From Paracoccaceae bacterium (GTDB lineage: Bacteria; Pseudomonadota; Alphaproteobacteria; Rhodobacterales; Rhodobacteraceae), in assembly GCA_014872875.1 (NCBI GenBank), contig WKFI01000005.1:434001-498000 (forward strand): DNA of 64,000 nucleotides. Direction: 5' to 3'. Position numbers and translations under genes: made by a program. How positions within the stretch are numbered: the first letter of the stretch is position 1; each line of letters starts with the position of its first letter. The notes beneath the pieces are model-generated. The model saw only the letters and a list, made by a program, of their open reading frames with translations, did no database searches and was not told the DNA's origin. Positions 44,516 to 52,277 of the stretch are shown here, piece by piece.

Positions 44516-46339
44516 ATGCCCCTTTCGCAGCTCGACCTGACCCGCTTCCTGTCTTCGGTTCACCCTTATGACAGCCTGGATCCTACCCTGCTGGATGACC
44601 TGGCCCCCAAGTTCGAATTGATCGACGCCGCGCCCGGTGATCAGATCTATGCATTGGGCGAACCGCTCAAGGGTCTCTACCTGGTGCATCACGGCGAAAT
44701 CGAGGTCAGCGACGAAAACAACATGCCCGTCTCGATCCTCGGGGCACGCAATTCGTTTGGCGAACGCGGCCTGACACGCGGTGGGCTGGCCGTAACCTCT
44801 GCGGCCGCCACGGAAGCCTCTGTCCTGCTGTTGCTTCCCAAATCCGATTTCGACGCGCTGATGAAAAGCCAACCGAAAGTCGCCAAGTTCTTTGATCGCC
44901 GCCGCTCTGATGCGCCGCGCGGTGATGATCTGGCGACCACTCAGGTGGACAGTTTCATGGCACGCAAGCCGGTAACCTGCACTCCCAACGCCACGGTCCG
45001 CGAAGCCGCACAGATGATGCGCGATTGGCGGATCTCCTGCGTCTGCGTCGGCGAAAACCGCCAACTGGACGGAATCGTGACCACACGCGACCTGACCGCC
45101 AAGATCCTGGCCGAAGGCGGCAGCGCCGATACTCCGTTGGCCGAGATCATGACCCGCAATCCCATGACCCTTTCGCCTTCCGCCATCGGGTCGGACGTGC
45201 TGCACGCGATGATGGAACGGCATATCGGCCATATCCCGATCGTCGAAGGCGGACAGCTGGTCGGCATCGTCACCCAGACCGATCTGACCCGCTTTCAGGC
45301 TGTGAACTCCGCCGAACTGGTCAGTGCCATCGCCCGCGCGGGATCTGCCGAGGAAATGGCCAAGGTCACCGCGGAAATCCCGCGCCTGCTGGTCCAACTG
45401 GTGGCCGGGGGCTCCCGACACGAGGTTGTCACCCGACTGATTACCGATATTGCCGACACAGCCACGCGCCGCCTTCTGGCCCTGGCCGAAGCCAAGTTCG
45501 GCCCCCCACCAGCGCGCTATCTGTGGCTGGCCTGCGGCAGCCAAGGACGGCAGGAACAGACTGGCGTCAGCGATCAGGACAATTGCCTGTTTCTGGACGA
45601 CAGCGTGACGGACGATGACATGCCCTATTTCCGCAGCCTCGCGAAATTCGTCAGCGACGGGCTGGATACATGCGGGTATTTCTATTGCCCCGGTGACATG
45701 ATGGCGACAAACCCGCGCTGGTGTCAGCCGCTGCGCGTCTGGAAGGACTATTTCCGCGGCTGGATCGCCAAACCCAATCCCGAGGCACAGATGCTGGCCA
45801 GTGTCATGTTCGATCTGCGCCCGATCGGCGGCGCGTTTTCGCTGTTCGAAGAAGTGCAGTCTGAAACCCTTCAGGCGGCCGCCTCGAACTCGATCTTTGT
45901 GGCGCACATGATTTCGAATTCGCTGAAACACACTCCGCCGCTTGGCCTATTGCGGGGCTTTGCAACGATCCGGTCGGGGGAACACCGCAACACGATCGAC
46001 ATGAAACACAACGGTGTTGTCCCCGTGGTCGATCTGGCCCGCATCTATGCGCTGCAGGGCAAATTGCCCGAGGTCAACACCCGGGCGCGTCTGGTGGCGG
46101 CTGAGGCGACCGGGGTTCTCAGCCCTGCGGGCGCGCGGGATCTGATGGATGCCTATGACCTGGTTGCGGAAACCCGATTGGAACACCAGGTCGCGCTGAT
46201 CAAGGCCGAGATGGCCCCGGACAATTTCCTCGCGCCATCCGATCTGTCGGACTTTGAGCGAAGTCATCTGCGGGACGCGTTCGTCGTGGTAAAGACGATG
46301 CAATCTGCTGTTGGACATGGCAAAGGCATGTTGGGCTGA
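44516..46339 (+). CDS. cNMP-binding/CBS/DUF294 nucleotidyltransferase-like protein
   Basis: 607 residues, four parts: a cyclic-nucleotide-binding-like domain (~15-125), two CBS domains (~145-200 and ~210-265), a DUF294 nucleotidyltransferase-like domain with GSQGRQEQ and DQDN (~340-360), and a DUF294_C helical tail. It is cytoplasmic. The order resembles GlnD-like sensors in which adenylates bind the CBS pair. Genes of this type accompany actP and a DnaQ exonuclease in pseudomonads as well, so the group is conserved, though the protein's job is unproven. The ribosome site (ACAGG) is weak. Confidence 0.88.
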   Translation: MPLSQLDLTRFLSSVHPYDSLDPTLLDDLAPKFELIDAAPGDQIYALGEPLKGLYLVHHGEIEVSDENNMPVSILGARNSFGERGLTRGGLAVTSAAATEASVLLLLPKSDFDALMKSQPKVAKFFDRRRSDAPRGDDLATTQVDSFMARKPVTCTPNATVREAAQMMRDWRISCVCVGENRQLDGIVTTRDLTAKILAEGGSADTPLAEIMTRNPMTLSPSAIGSDVLHAMMERHIGHIPIVEGGQLVGIVTQTDLTRFQAVNSAELVSAIARAGSAEEMAKVTAEIPRLLVQLVAGGSRHEVVTRLITDIADTATRRLLALAEAKFGPPPARYLWLACGSQGRQEQTGVSDQDNCLFLDDSVTDDDMPYFRSLAKFVSDGLDTCGYFYCPGDMMATNPRWCQPLRVWKDYFRGWIAKPNPEAQMLASVMFDLRPIGGAFSLFEEVQSETLQAAASNSIFVAHMISNSLKHTPPLGLLRGFATIRSGEHRNTIDMKHNGVVPVVDLARIYALQGKLPEVNTRARLVAAEATGVLSPAGARDLMDAYDLVAETRLEHQVALIKAEMAPDNFLAPSDLSDFERSHLRDAFVVVKTMQSAVGHGKGMLG

Positions 46340-46438
46340 CGACGGTGCCGGTGGCACGGTGGATTGCCTTCGGCGAGAGTTTTTTGGGCAGAATGAATGC
46401 AGCAGCGTTCCCTTGCCCCGATGGGAGGAGAGCCAGAG

Positions 46439-46966
46439 ATGTTTCTGGAATTGATTGGGGTCATCTTTGCAGGCTTTGCCGTGGCGGGCGTGGTCATGCT
46501 GATCAACAAGCTGACCGGCGGACGGTTGCCGCGCTGGACCGCGCCGGTGGGCGCCGGGCTTGGCATGATTATCGCAACGATTGCCAACGAATACAGCTGG
46601 TACCAGCGCACCTCGGGTGTGCTGCCCGAAGGGTTGGTGGTGGCCGAAACCGTCGAACATTCCAGCTTTTACCGCCCTTGGACATTGGCCGCGCCTTACA
46701 TCAACCGCTTTGCGGCGGTGGATACGGCCAGCGTGCAGACCCATATCGAGCGGCCCGGTCAGCGAATGGCGGATATCTATTTCTTTGGCCGTTGGGCGCC
46801 AGTGAATGAACTGACGGTGGTGGCAGATTGCAATACGGACCAAAGTGCCTTGTTGTCAGGCAACCCGGAATTCGGCGATGACGGCACCATTGATGGCCTG
46901 AATTGGGCCCGAACAGAATCGGATGATGCCATCATGGCCGTTCTGTGCGAGGGGCATCCCGCATGA
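46439..46966 (+). CDS. Membrane protein of unknown function in the acetate cluster
   Basis: 175 residues. Two N-terminal membrane helices (~2-22 and ~32-48) and a soluble domain of about 125 residues, likely outside the membrane, containing SWYQRTSGVLPEGL and YFFGRWAPVNELTVVADC. I do not recognise the domain. ATG 46439 has GGGAGGAG about ten bases upstream. The stop overlaps the exonuclease start (ATGA), so the two are made together and may interact. Confidence 0.7.
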   Translation: MFLELIGVIFAGFAVAGVVMLINKLTGGRLPRWTAPVGAGLGMIIATIANEYSWYQRTSGVLPEGLVVAETVEHSSFYRPWTLAAPYINRFAAVDTASVQTHIERPGQRMADIYFFGRWAPVNELTVVADCNTDQSALLSGNPEFGDDGTIDGLNWARTESDDAIMAVLCEGHPA

Positions 46967-48372
46967 CCAAGCTCAGCCTGCGCCTCCGCATCTTTCTGTT
47001 TTTCTGCCTGATGGCGGCGGGCGGCGTTGTGGTTGTGCTGGGCGCGCTCTGGTTCGGATATGCGCGCTCTGGCAACCCGGACCTGCTGGATCCGTTCGTG
47101 TTCAGCGGCGCCTTGGCAGGCTTTGCAATCCTGGGCATGACAGCTGGGATATGGTTGCTGTTTGACGAAAATGTTGCAAAGCCGATTGAACGACTTGCGG
47201 CCGAAATGCGGGCTCGCGCCCATGCTGGCGTCAGCAATGACATGGACCTGCACGCCGCCCGGTATCTGGGGGATCTGGCCCCTGCTGCCGCTGGTCTGGC
47301 CGGGCAGCTGAGTGAAACCACGATGAGCACCGCCGAACTGGTCGCCGCCGAAACCGCGCGGTTGGCCGCGGACCGGGACCGACTGACTGCGCTTCTGACG
47401 GAAATTCCCGTCGCAATGGTGCTGGTCAACCCGATGCATCAGATCGTGCTCTACGATGCCCAGGCGGCCGGTGTTCTGGCCCAGGTCGCCCATCCGCGTC
47501 TCAATGCCTCGCTGTTTGACTATCTGGACCGAGCCGGGCTGGAAGCTGCCTATGGCAAGCTGATCAAGACCGGAATGGAGGTCAGCCGGCCGGTCACGGG
47601 CGCAGATGGGAAGCAAAGCTACGACCTGCGTTTGAAACCCCTGGGCGATGCGCCCGGCTATATGCTGATCTTCGACAGCGCACATGCCGAAATCGCACCC
47701 GAGGCAGCGCGCCCTCTGGTCTATGATTTCGACCTGCTCGACACCCCCGGCGACAAGGCTTTCGAAGACCGCCATCTGAGCGAGCTGTGTTTCGTGGTGT
47801 TCGACACCGAAACAACGGGTCTTTTGCCCCACAAGGACGAGGTGGTTCAGATCGGCGCCGTGCGCGTGTTGCGGGGCCGTATAGTGGACGGAGAAGTCAT
47901 CGACACTCTGGTCGATCCGGGTATTCCGATTCCGCCTGCCTCCAGCAAGGTACACGGCGTAAATGATGCGATGGTCCAAGGCGCACCGAACATTGCACAG
48001 GCAGGCCGCGCCTTTCACCAGTTTTCGTCCGAGGCGGTTATCGTGGCCCATAACGCCCCCTTCGACATGGCATTTCTGCGTCGGCATGCGGGTGCAATGG
48101 GCGTGACCTGGGATCACGCGATCCTGGATACCGTGCTGCTCAGCGCCGTGGTGTTTGGTGCTTCGGAAACCCACACGCTGGATGCGCTCTGCGACCGACT
48201 GGACGTCACAATCCCCGAAGCCGTGCGCCATACTGCACTGGGCGACGCCCAAGCCACGGCCGAGGTCCTGTGCAAGCTTCTACCGATGCTGGAAGCACGC
48301 GGGTTGCACAGTTTTGGCGATGTCATCGCCGAGACACGCAAACACGGACGACTGCTGGAAGATCTGAATTGA
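46963..48372 (+). CDS. Membrane-anchored, sensor-like protein with DnaQ-type 3'-5' exonuclease
   Basis: 469 residues. Two membrane helices (~10-28 and ~46-66) lead to a HAMP-like helical linker, then a PAS-like region (around LLTEIPVAMVLVNPMHQIVLY), then a DEDDh exonuclease: VFDTETTGL (Asp281, Glu283), HNAPFDMAFL and HTALGDAQAT. Such proteins are often annotated as DNA polymerase III epsilon, but the membrane anchor and PAS part argue for a different role, possibly nucleic-acid or nucleotide turnover at the membrane. Homologues in pseudomonads neighbour acetate symporter genes. It starts four bases inside the gene before it. Confidence 0.85.
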   Translation: MTKLSLRLRIFLFFCLMAAGGVVVVLGALWFGYARSGNPDLLDPFVFSGALAGFAILGMTAGIWLLFDENVAKPIERLAAEMRARAHAGVSNDMDLHAARYLGDLAPAAAGLAGQLSETTMSTAELVAAETARLAADRDRLTALLTEIPVAMVLVNPMHQIVLYDAQAAGVLAQVAHPRLNASLFDYLDRAGLEAAYGKLIKTGMEVSRPVTGADGKQSYDLRLKPLGDAPGYMLIFDSAHAEIAPEAARPLVYDFDLLDTPGDKAFEDRHLSELCFVVFDTETTGLLPHKDEVVQIGAVRVLRGRIVDGEVIDTLVDPGIPIPPASSKVHGVNDAMVQGAPNIAQAGRAFHQFSSEAVIVAHNAPFDMAFLRRHAGAMGVTWDHAILDTVLLSAVVFGASETHTLDALCDRLDVTIPEAVRHTALGDAQATAEVLCKLLPMLEARGLHSFGDVIAETRKHGRLLEDLN

Positions 48373-48470
48373 ATCCGTCAAGTACGCGCGCATGACACGC
48401 GGCACCTTCCCTGTGGACAATCCGCCGCAGGCGTGGCACCTGAACCGAACCACTCAGACGAGGCGCGCGC

Positions 48471-48971
48471 ATGTCCGAAACCACTTTTACCCCCGGCCCC
48501 GATACGGCCCGAGCCTATCGTGACGCTCTTGGGTGCTTCGGCACCGGGGTGACGGTGATCACGACCCAAACCGACCGCGGCCCGCTGGCCATCACGGTGA
48601 ACAGCTTTTCATCCGTGTCGCTGGACCCACCGCTGATCCTGTGGTGCCCGGCCAAAGCTTCCCTCCGATATCAAGCCTTTGCGGACGCTGAGCATTTCGC
48701 CGTGCATGTGATCGGAGAAGAACAACAGGATCTGGCCGTCCACTTCTCTCGCAATGGCGACGATTTTTCCGTTTTGGAATGGGAGCGCAACGCGCAGGGT
48801 CAACCGGTTCTGCCCGGGTGCCTGGCCCGCTTCGATTGCCGGACCCATGCCCAGCACCCCGGTGGGGATCACATGATCATATTGGGTCAGGTGCTGCAGA
48901 CCACGGTGCGCCCAGGCAAGGGGTTGATGTTCAAACGTGGCCAATATGGCGGCTTCCTGGGCGCCGAATGA
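48471..48971 (+). CDS. Flavin reductase-like protein (FMN-binding split barrel)
   Basis: 166 residues. The family pattern is visible in FGTGVTVITTQTD and PLAITVNSFSSVSLDPPL, with WCPAKAS following. Members reduce free flavin with NAD(P)H for a two-component monooxygenase, or bind FMN with another role. No monooxygenase gene is adjacent. GAGGCGCGCGC precedes the ATG. Confidence 0.88.
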   Translation: MSETTFTPGPDTARAYRDALGCFGTGVTVITTQTDRGPLAITVNSFSSVSLDPPLILWCPAKASLRYQAFADAEHFAVHVIGEEQQDLAVHFSRNGDDFSVLEWERNAQGQPVLPGCLARFDCRTHAQHPGGDHMIILGQVLQTTVRPGKGLMFKRGQYGGFLGAE

Positions 48972-49028
48972 CACCCACCTGACACGGTCGATGGCCGGGC
49001 AACCTGCGCGTTTCCTACCCTGGGCGGA

Positions 49029-49505
49029 TCACCCCGTATCGCCGTGCACCGCGAACTGTACCAGATCGGCTTCCTGCGGTTCGATCACGCGATAGGCCTC
49101 GCGCACTCCGACCTCGGACAGCTCTCGAGATACCGTCAGCAAAACGTTAACGCCATGATCGTCGCACAGGTCCCGCATCTGGGTAATCTCATCGCGTGCC
49201 ACGCCCAGCGCGGCCTCGACATTGGGCGCGCCGTAAAGATCGACGAAGTGCTGCGCCAACCCCTGTTCCAGAGCCTCCAACTCTTCCGGCTCGATCTGCG
49301 TCACGGCGACAAAGGTCACCCGCCCAAAGGTCTCGAGCCCCAGCCACCCATTGGCAAAGGCCTGACGCGACTTGCCGACCAGATCGCCATCGCCCCAGTT
49401 GGAAAACTCGAACCCTCCGGAAATGCACCATTCCCCGGTCCGCGCCGGAGCGTGAAACACGTTCATGTCGCTTTCGTCGAAATGGATGGCGCGGGCAAGT
49501 TTCAT
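49029..49505 (-). CDS. DUF6505-family protein
   Basis: 158 residues, no membrane helix or signal. Begins MKLARAIHFDESDMNVFH and contains EWCISGGFEFSNW and GKSRQAFANGWLGLETFG, an aromatic-rich core. I know this family as DUF6505, found next to the lipoate-ligase-like gene in Rhodobacteraceae; its function is undescribed. ATG 49505 has AGGA eight bases upstream. It is the last gene of the four-gene apbC operon and starts four bases after the ligase gene ends. Confidence 0.75.
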   Translation of the reverse strand: MKLARAIHFDESDMNVFHAPARTGEWCISGGFEFSNWGDGDLVGKSRQAFANGWLGLETFGRVTFVAVTQIEPEELEALEQGLAQHFVDLYGAPNVEAALGVARDEITQMRDLCDDHGVNVLLTVSRELSEVGVREAYRVIEPQEADLVQFAVHGDTG

Positions 49506-49509
49506 GAGG

Positions 49510-50223
49510 TCATCCTGCAAGCAACCGCGTCAGCGGGATCAGATGGGTGGTGGACTTATCCCGTAGCAGCATCCCGAAATCTTCATCCACCCCGACAAAG
49601 GTGCCGGTCCGTTCACCGATCTGCACGCTGTCACCCACTTCCTGTACCAAACCGATCCAGGCTTCATGAAGCGCGGACCTGCCGCCATCAGCCCAACGGT
49701 TGATCCAGTTCAGCGTATGGCGGGCCCAGGCCTCCAGCAGCAGACCCGCCTCGAGATCGGCACAGCCCTCTTCGCTCAATGTTGTGATATCGGGGGTAAA
49801 ACCCGCATCACCGTCACCCCGACCGGTCGGCAGCAGGGCAAGTTCCAACCCGATGACCAACCACTCCGGCTCATCCTCCGGATCATCACCGGCGGCGGCG
49901 ACCTGAAAGCCCCCGCATCGGGCTCCATTCACCTTGATGGTTCCATCCCACTGCAGATGCACGGCCACCTCGGGTGGGGCCAGCGCGCCCAGTGCGTTTT
50001 GAAATCCAACACCGCACAGCGGCATCATCGCCATCGCCTGCCGGAGCGGCACTTCGGGGGCAAAGACCATGGCCGCCCGCAGCCGATCGGCCTGCAAGTT
50101 GTGAACCAGCGTCCCCCCGTCACAGCCCCGCGCCGCAAGACCACAGGCAGTCACAAACGGATCCGCCTGGCCTGTCACCTCATGGCCGATGATCAACGGA
50201 GGGAAGCGCGGTTCCTCGATCAT
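49510..50223 (-). CDS. Biotin/lipoate-protein-ligase-like protein with C-terminal DUF4444
   Basis: 237 residues. The N-terminal ~170 residues match the biotin/lipoyl-ligase fold (DRLRAAMVFAPEVPLRQA, then VHLQWDGTIKVNGARCGGF with the Lys expected near the adenylate). The last ~60 residues are DUF4444, an SH3-like cap (GERTGTFVGVDEDFGMLL). The true acceptor is unknown. The start overlaps the apbC stop by four bases, and the neighbouring Fe-S carrier gene would fit with lipoyl synthesis needing Fe-S clusters. Confidence 0.82.
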   Translation of the reverse strand: MIEEPRFPPLIIGHEVTGQADPFVTACGLAARGCDGGTLVHNLQADRLRAAMVFAPEVPLRQAMAMMPLCGVGFQNALGALAPPEVAVHLQWDGTIKVNGARCGGFQVAAAGDDPEDEPEWLVIGLELALLPTGRGDGDAGFTPDITTLSEEGCADLEAGLLLEAWARHTLNWINRWADGGRSALHEAWIGLVQEVGDSVQIGERTGTFVGVDEDFGMLLRDKSTTHLIPLTRLLAG

Positions 50224-51281
50224 GCGCGCCCCTGAGCGACAAGGTCCTTGGCCACATTACGGAAGACTTCGGCCTGTTTGCTCATCGGCTGGCTGATCAC
50301 GATTGGTGCGCCACTGTCGGCCGCGATCCGCACATCCAGATGCAGCGGGATTTCCGCCAACAGAGGCACGCCCAGCTTCTCGGCCTCGGCGGCAACACCG
50401 CCATGCCCGAAAATGTGCTCTTCATGCCCGCAATTGGAACAGATATGAGTGGACATGTTTTCGATCAGCCCCAGCACCGGAACTTTGGTCTGGCGGAACA
50501 TGTCGATCCCCTTGCGCGCATCCAACAGCGCCACATCCTGCGGCGTCGAAACAACGATCGCCCCGTCAATCTGGTACTTCTGCGACAAGGTCAGCTGAAC
50601 GTCACCGGTGCCCGGCGGCAGATCCACCACCAGCACATCCAACGCACCCCATTGCACCTGACCCATCATCTGCTGCAATGCGCCCATCAGCATTGGGCCA
50701 CGCCAGACCACGGCCTGATCTTCGTTCATCATGAAACCCAGCGACATCAGCGTCACGCCATGGTTGCGCAGCGGCAGGATGGTCTTGCCATCAGGGCTGG
50801 CCGGGCGCCCCGACACACCCATCATGCGGGGCTGCGAAGGACCATAGATGTCGGCATCCAGAAGACCGACTTTGCGACCTTCGGCGGCCAATGCCGCCGC
50901 GATGTTCGAGGCCACCGTGGATTTGCCCACACCGCCTTTGCCCGAGGCCACCAGCAGGATCCGATCGACCCCCGGCACCGCCTGCGGGCCGGTTTGGGAT
51001 GGTTTCGGCTTAGGCTTGAGCTCGGGCGGCGCCTTGTCGGAATGGGCTGTCATCATGGCCGACACCTTGGTCACGCCCTCGACAAGACCCGCAGCCTTTT
51101 CCGCCGTGGCGCGTACCGGCTCCATCAGCTTGGCATTTTTCGGATCGATCTCGAACACGAACCGCACCGTGTCGCCTTCGACGTTCAACGCCCGTACAAC
51201 ACCGGCGCTGACGATATCCTGCCCCGAGACCGGATCAGTGATCTTCTTGAGGGTCTCAAGAACCGCCTCACGAATGCTCAT
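50220..51281 (-). CDS. apbC: Mrp/ApbC-type Fe-S cluster carrier ATPase
   Basis: 353 residues. An N-terminal DUF59 domain (~1-85), a Pro/Lys-rich linker and a P-loop ATPase with the deviant Walker A GKGGVGKST (~112-120). The CxxC cluster-binding motif is in HICSNCGHEE (~277-286). ApbC proteins carry and insert iron-sulfur clusters. Both ends overlap neighbouring genes by four bases (DUF6494 upstream, ligase-like downstream), so the operon is tightly coupled. Confidence 0.94.
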   Translation of the reverse strand: MSIREAVLETLKKITDPVSGQDIVSAGVVRALNVEGDTVRFVFEIDPKNAKLMEPVRATAEKAAGLVEGVTKVSAMMTAHSDKAPPELKPKPKPSQTGPQAVPGVDRILLVASGKGGVGKSTVASNIAAALAAEGRKVGLLDADIYGPSQPRMMGVSGRPASPDGKTILPLRNHGVTLMSLGFMMNEDQAVVWRGPMLMGALQQMMGQVQWGALDVLVVDLPPGTGDVQLTLSQKYQIDGAIVVSTPQDVALLDARKGIDMFRQTKVPVLGLIENMSTHICSNCGHEEHIFGHGGVAAEAEKLGVPLLAEIPLHLDVRIAADSGAPIVISQPMSKQAEVFRNVAKDLVAQGRA

Positions 51282-51475
51282 GCGTTGTCATCCTTGATGG
51301 TGCCTGTCACCACATGCTCGACCTCCAGCCCGTCGATGGTCAGCACCACCTTGGCCTCGAAACTGCCGCCCGCCGGCGAGCCCGCTTTGCGCAGCCCCTC
51401 TTCGATGGCCTGTTGGCTGGTCACGCCCACCTGTTTCAGGAATTTGCGCATCGACATGTTATAGCTTTCGCTCAT
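51278..51475 (-). CDS. DUF6494 small protein
   Basis: 65 residues: an N-terminal helix SESYNMSMRKFLKQVGVTSQ and a C-terminal beta segment (EAKVVLTIDGLEVEHVVTGTI). It has no Cys and no signal. It is the first gene of the apbC operon and overlaps apbC by ATGA. The function is unknown; by position it might be an adaptor for the Fe-S carrier. Confidence 0.82.
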   Translation of the reverse strand: MSESYNMSMRKFLKQVGVTSQQAIEEGLRKAGSPAGGSFEAKVVLTIDGLEVEHVVTGTIKDDNA

Positions 51476-51539
51476 CGGTCAGGTCCTTCGTCTATGGTCG
51501 TATTTGACGCAATGTGGGGTCCGGATTTACGGTGTCCAT

Positions 51540-52268
51540 ATGCGCTTTGTCCTTTTGTGCCTTAGCCTGCTCCTGACTGCCAGCCCCTCTTTCGCTCAAG
51601 AGGCGCTTGGACTGGCTGCGCCGCGCGAAATTCAGGACAGCGGTCTGCTGAAACACATACTTCCCAGATTCTCGCTCAAAACCAGCATCCGGGTTGTTGC
51701 AGATGAGGCGGGCCCGATGGTTCTGGCAACAGATCCGCAAGGCACCGCTGTTCTGGCGCGCGGCGACACCGTCTATTACTTGCAGGTGCCCGATGAAGCC
51801 AAAGCCAAGCGCTTTGCCGACTGGATCACCTCGGATGTGGGCAAACGCACCATCGAAAGCTTTAAACCGGCCACCGGTGTGCCGTTCAGCGCGCAATTCG
51901 ACGTTGTTGAAGTAGAGGAGGACCCGCTCTTCGAAGGCGATGCCAATGCCGGGGCCACTCTGTCGCTGACCCATTGCGGGCGTTGCCACGTCATTGGTCC
52001 GCAGAACCGAATGTCCGGACTGGGGTCGACCCCGTCGTTCCAGATCCTACGCGCCTTGCCGGATTGGAGCGACCGTTTCCAACAATTCTATGCCCTGAAA
52101 CCCCACGCGGCCTTTACTCAGCTCGAAGGCGTAACCGAGCCGTTCGACCCGGAACGTCCCTCGCCCATCGTACCGGTCGAAATGAGCATCGAAGATCTGG
52201 ACGCCATCCTGGCCTACGTCACCGAAATCGAACCTGCCGATCTGGGCGCGCCCCTGGCGCTTCAGTGA
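51540..52268 (+). CDS. TupA-like remnant fused to a cytochrome c motif (periplasmic)
   Basis: 242 residues. A signal peptide ends near SFAQ (residue ~20). QDSGLLKHILPRFSLKTSI (32-50) resembles the first strand and helix of tungstate-binding TupA. FADWITSDVGKRTIESF (from residue 92) matches the TupA tail FIDWLISDEGQAAIASY encoded at the right edge of this window. The central part of TupA is missing. A heme-c motif CGRCH follows (Cys146, Cys149, His150), with Met-containing sequence after it. Function unknown: an electron carrier or heme-containing sensor serving formate dehydrogenase is possible. ATG 51540 is chosen to suit the signal peptide. The gene converges on the Fe-S protein gene nine bases away. 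Confidence 0.75.
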   Translation: MRFVLLCLSLLLTASPSFAQEALGLAAPREIQDSGLLKHILPRFSLKTSIRVVADEAGPMVLATDPQGTAVLARGDTVYYLQVPDEAKAKRFADWITSDVGKRTIESFKPATGVPFSAQFDVVEVEEDPLFEGDANAGATLSLTHCGRCHVIGPQNRMSGLGSTPSFQILRALPDWSDRFQQFYALKPHAAFTQLEGVTEPFDPERPSPIVPVEMSIEDLDAILAYVTEIEPADLGAPLALQ

Positions 52269-52277
52269 TCCTTCGCC

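Noticed and set aside
46352-46368. Sigma-54-like promoter (TGGCAC...TTGC)
   Set aside because: Spacing is one base too long between the two boxes, and the sequence is part of a small hairpin following the CBS-protein gene.
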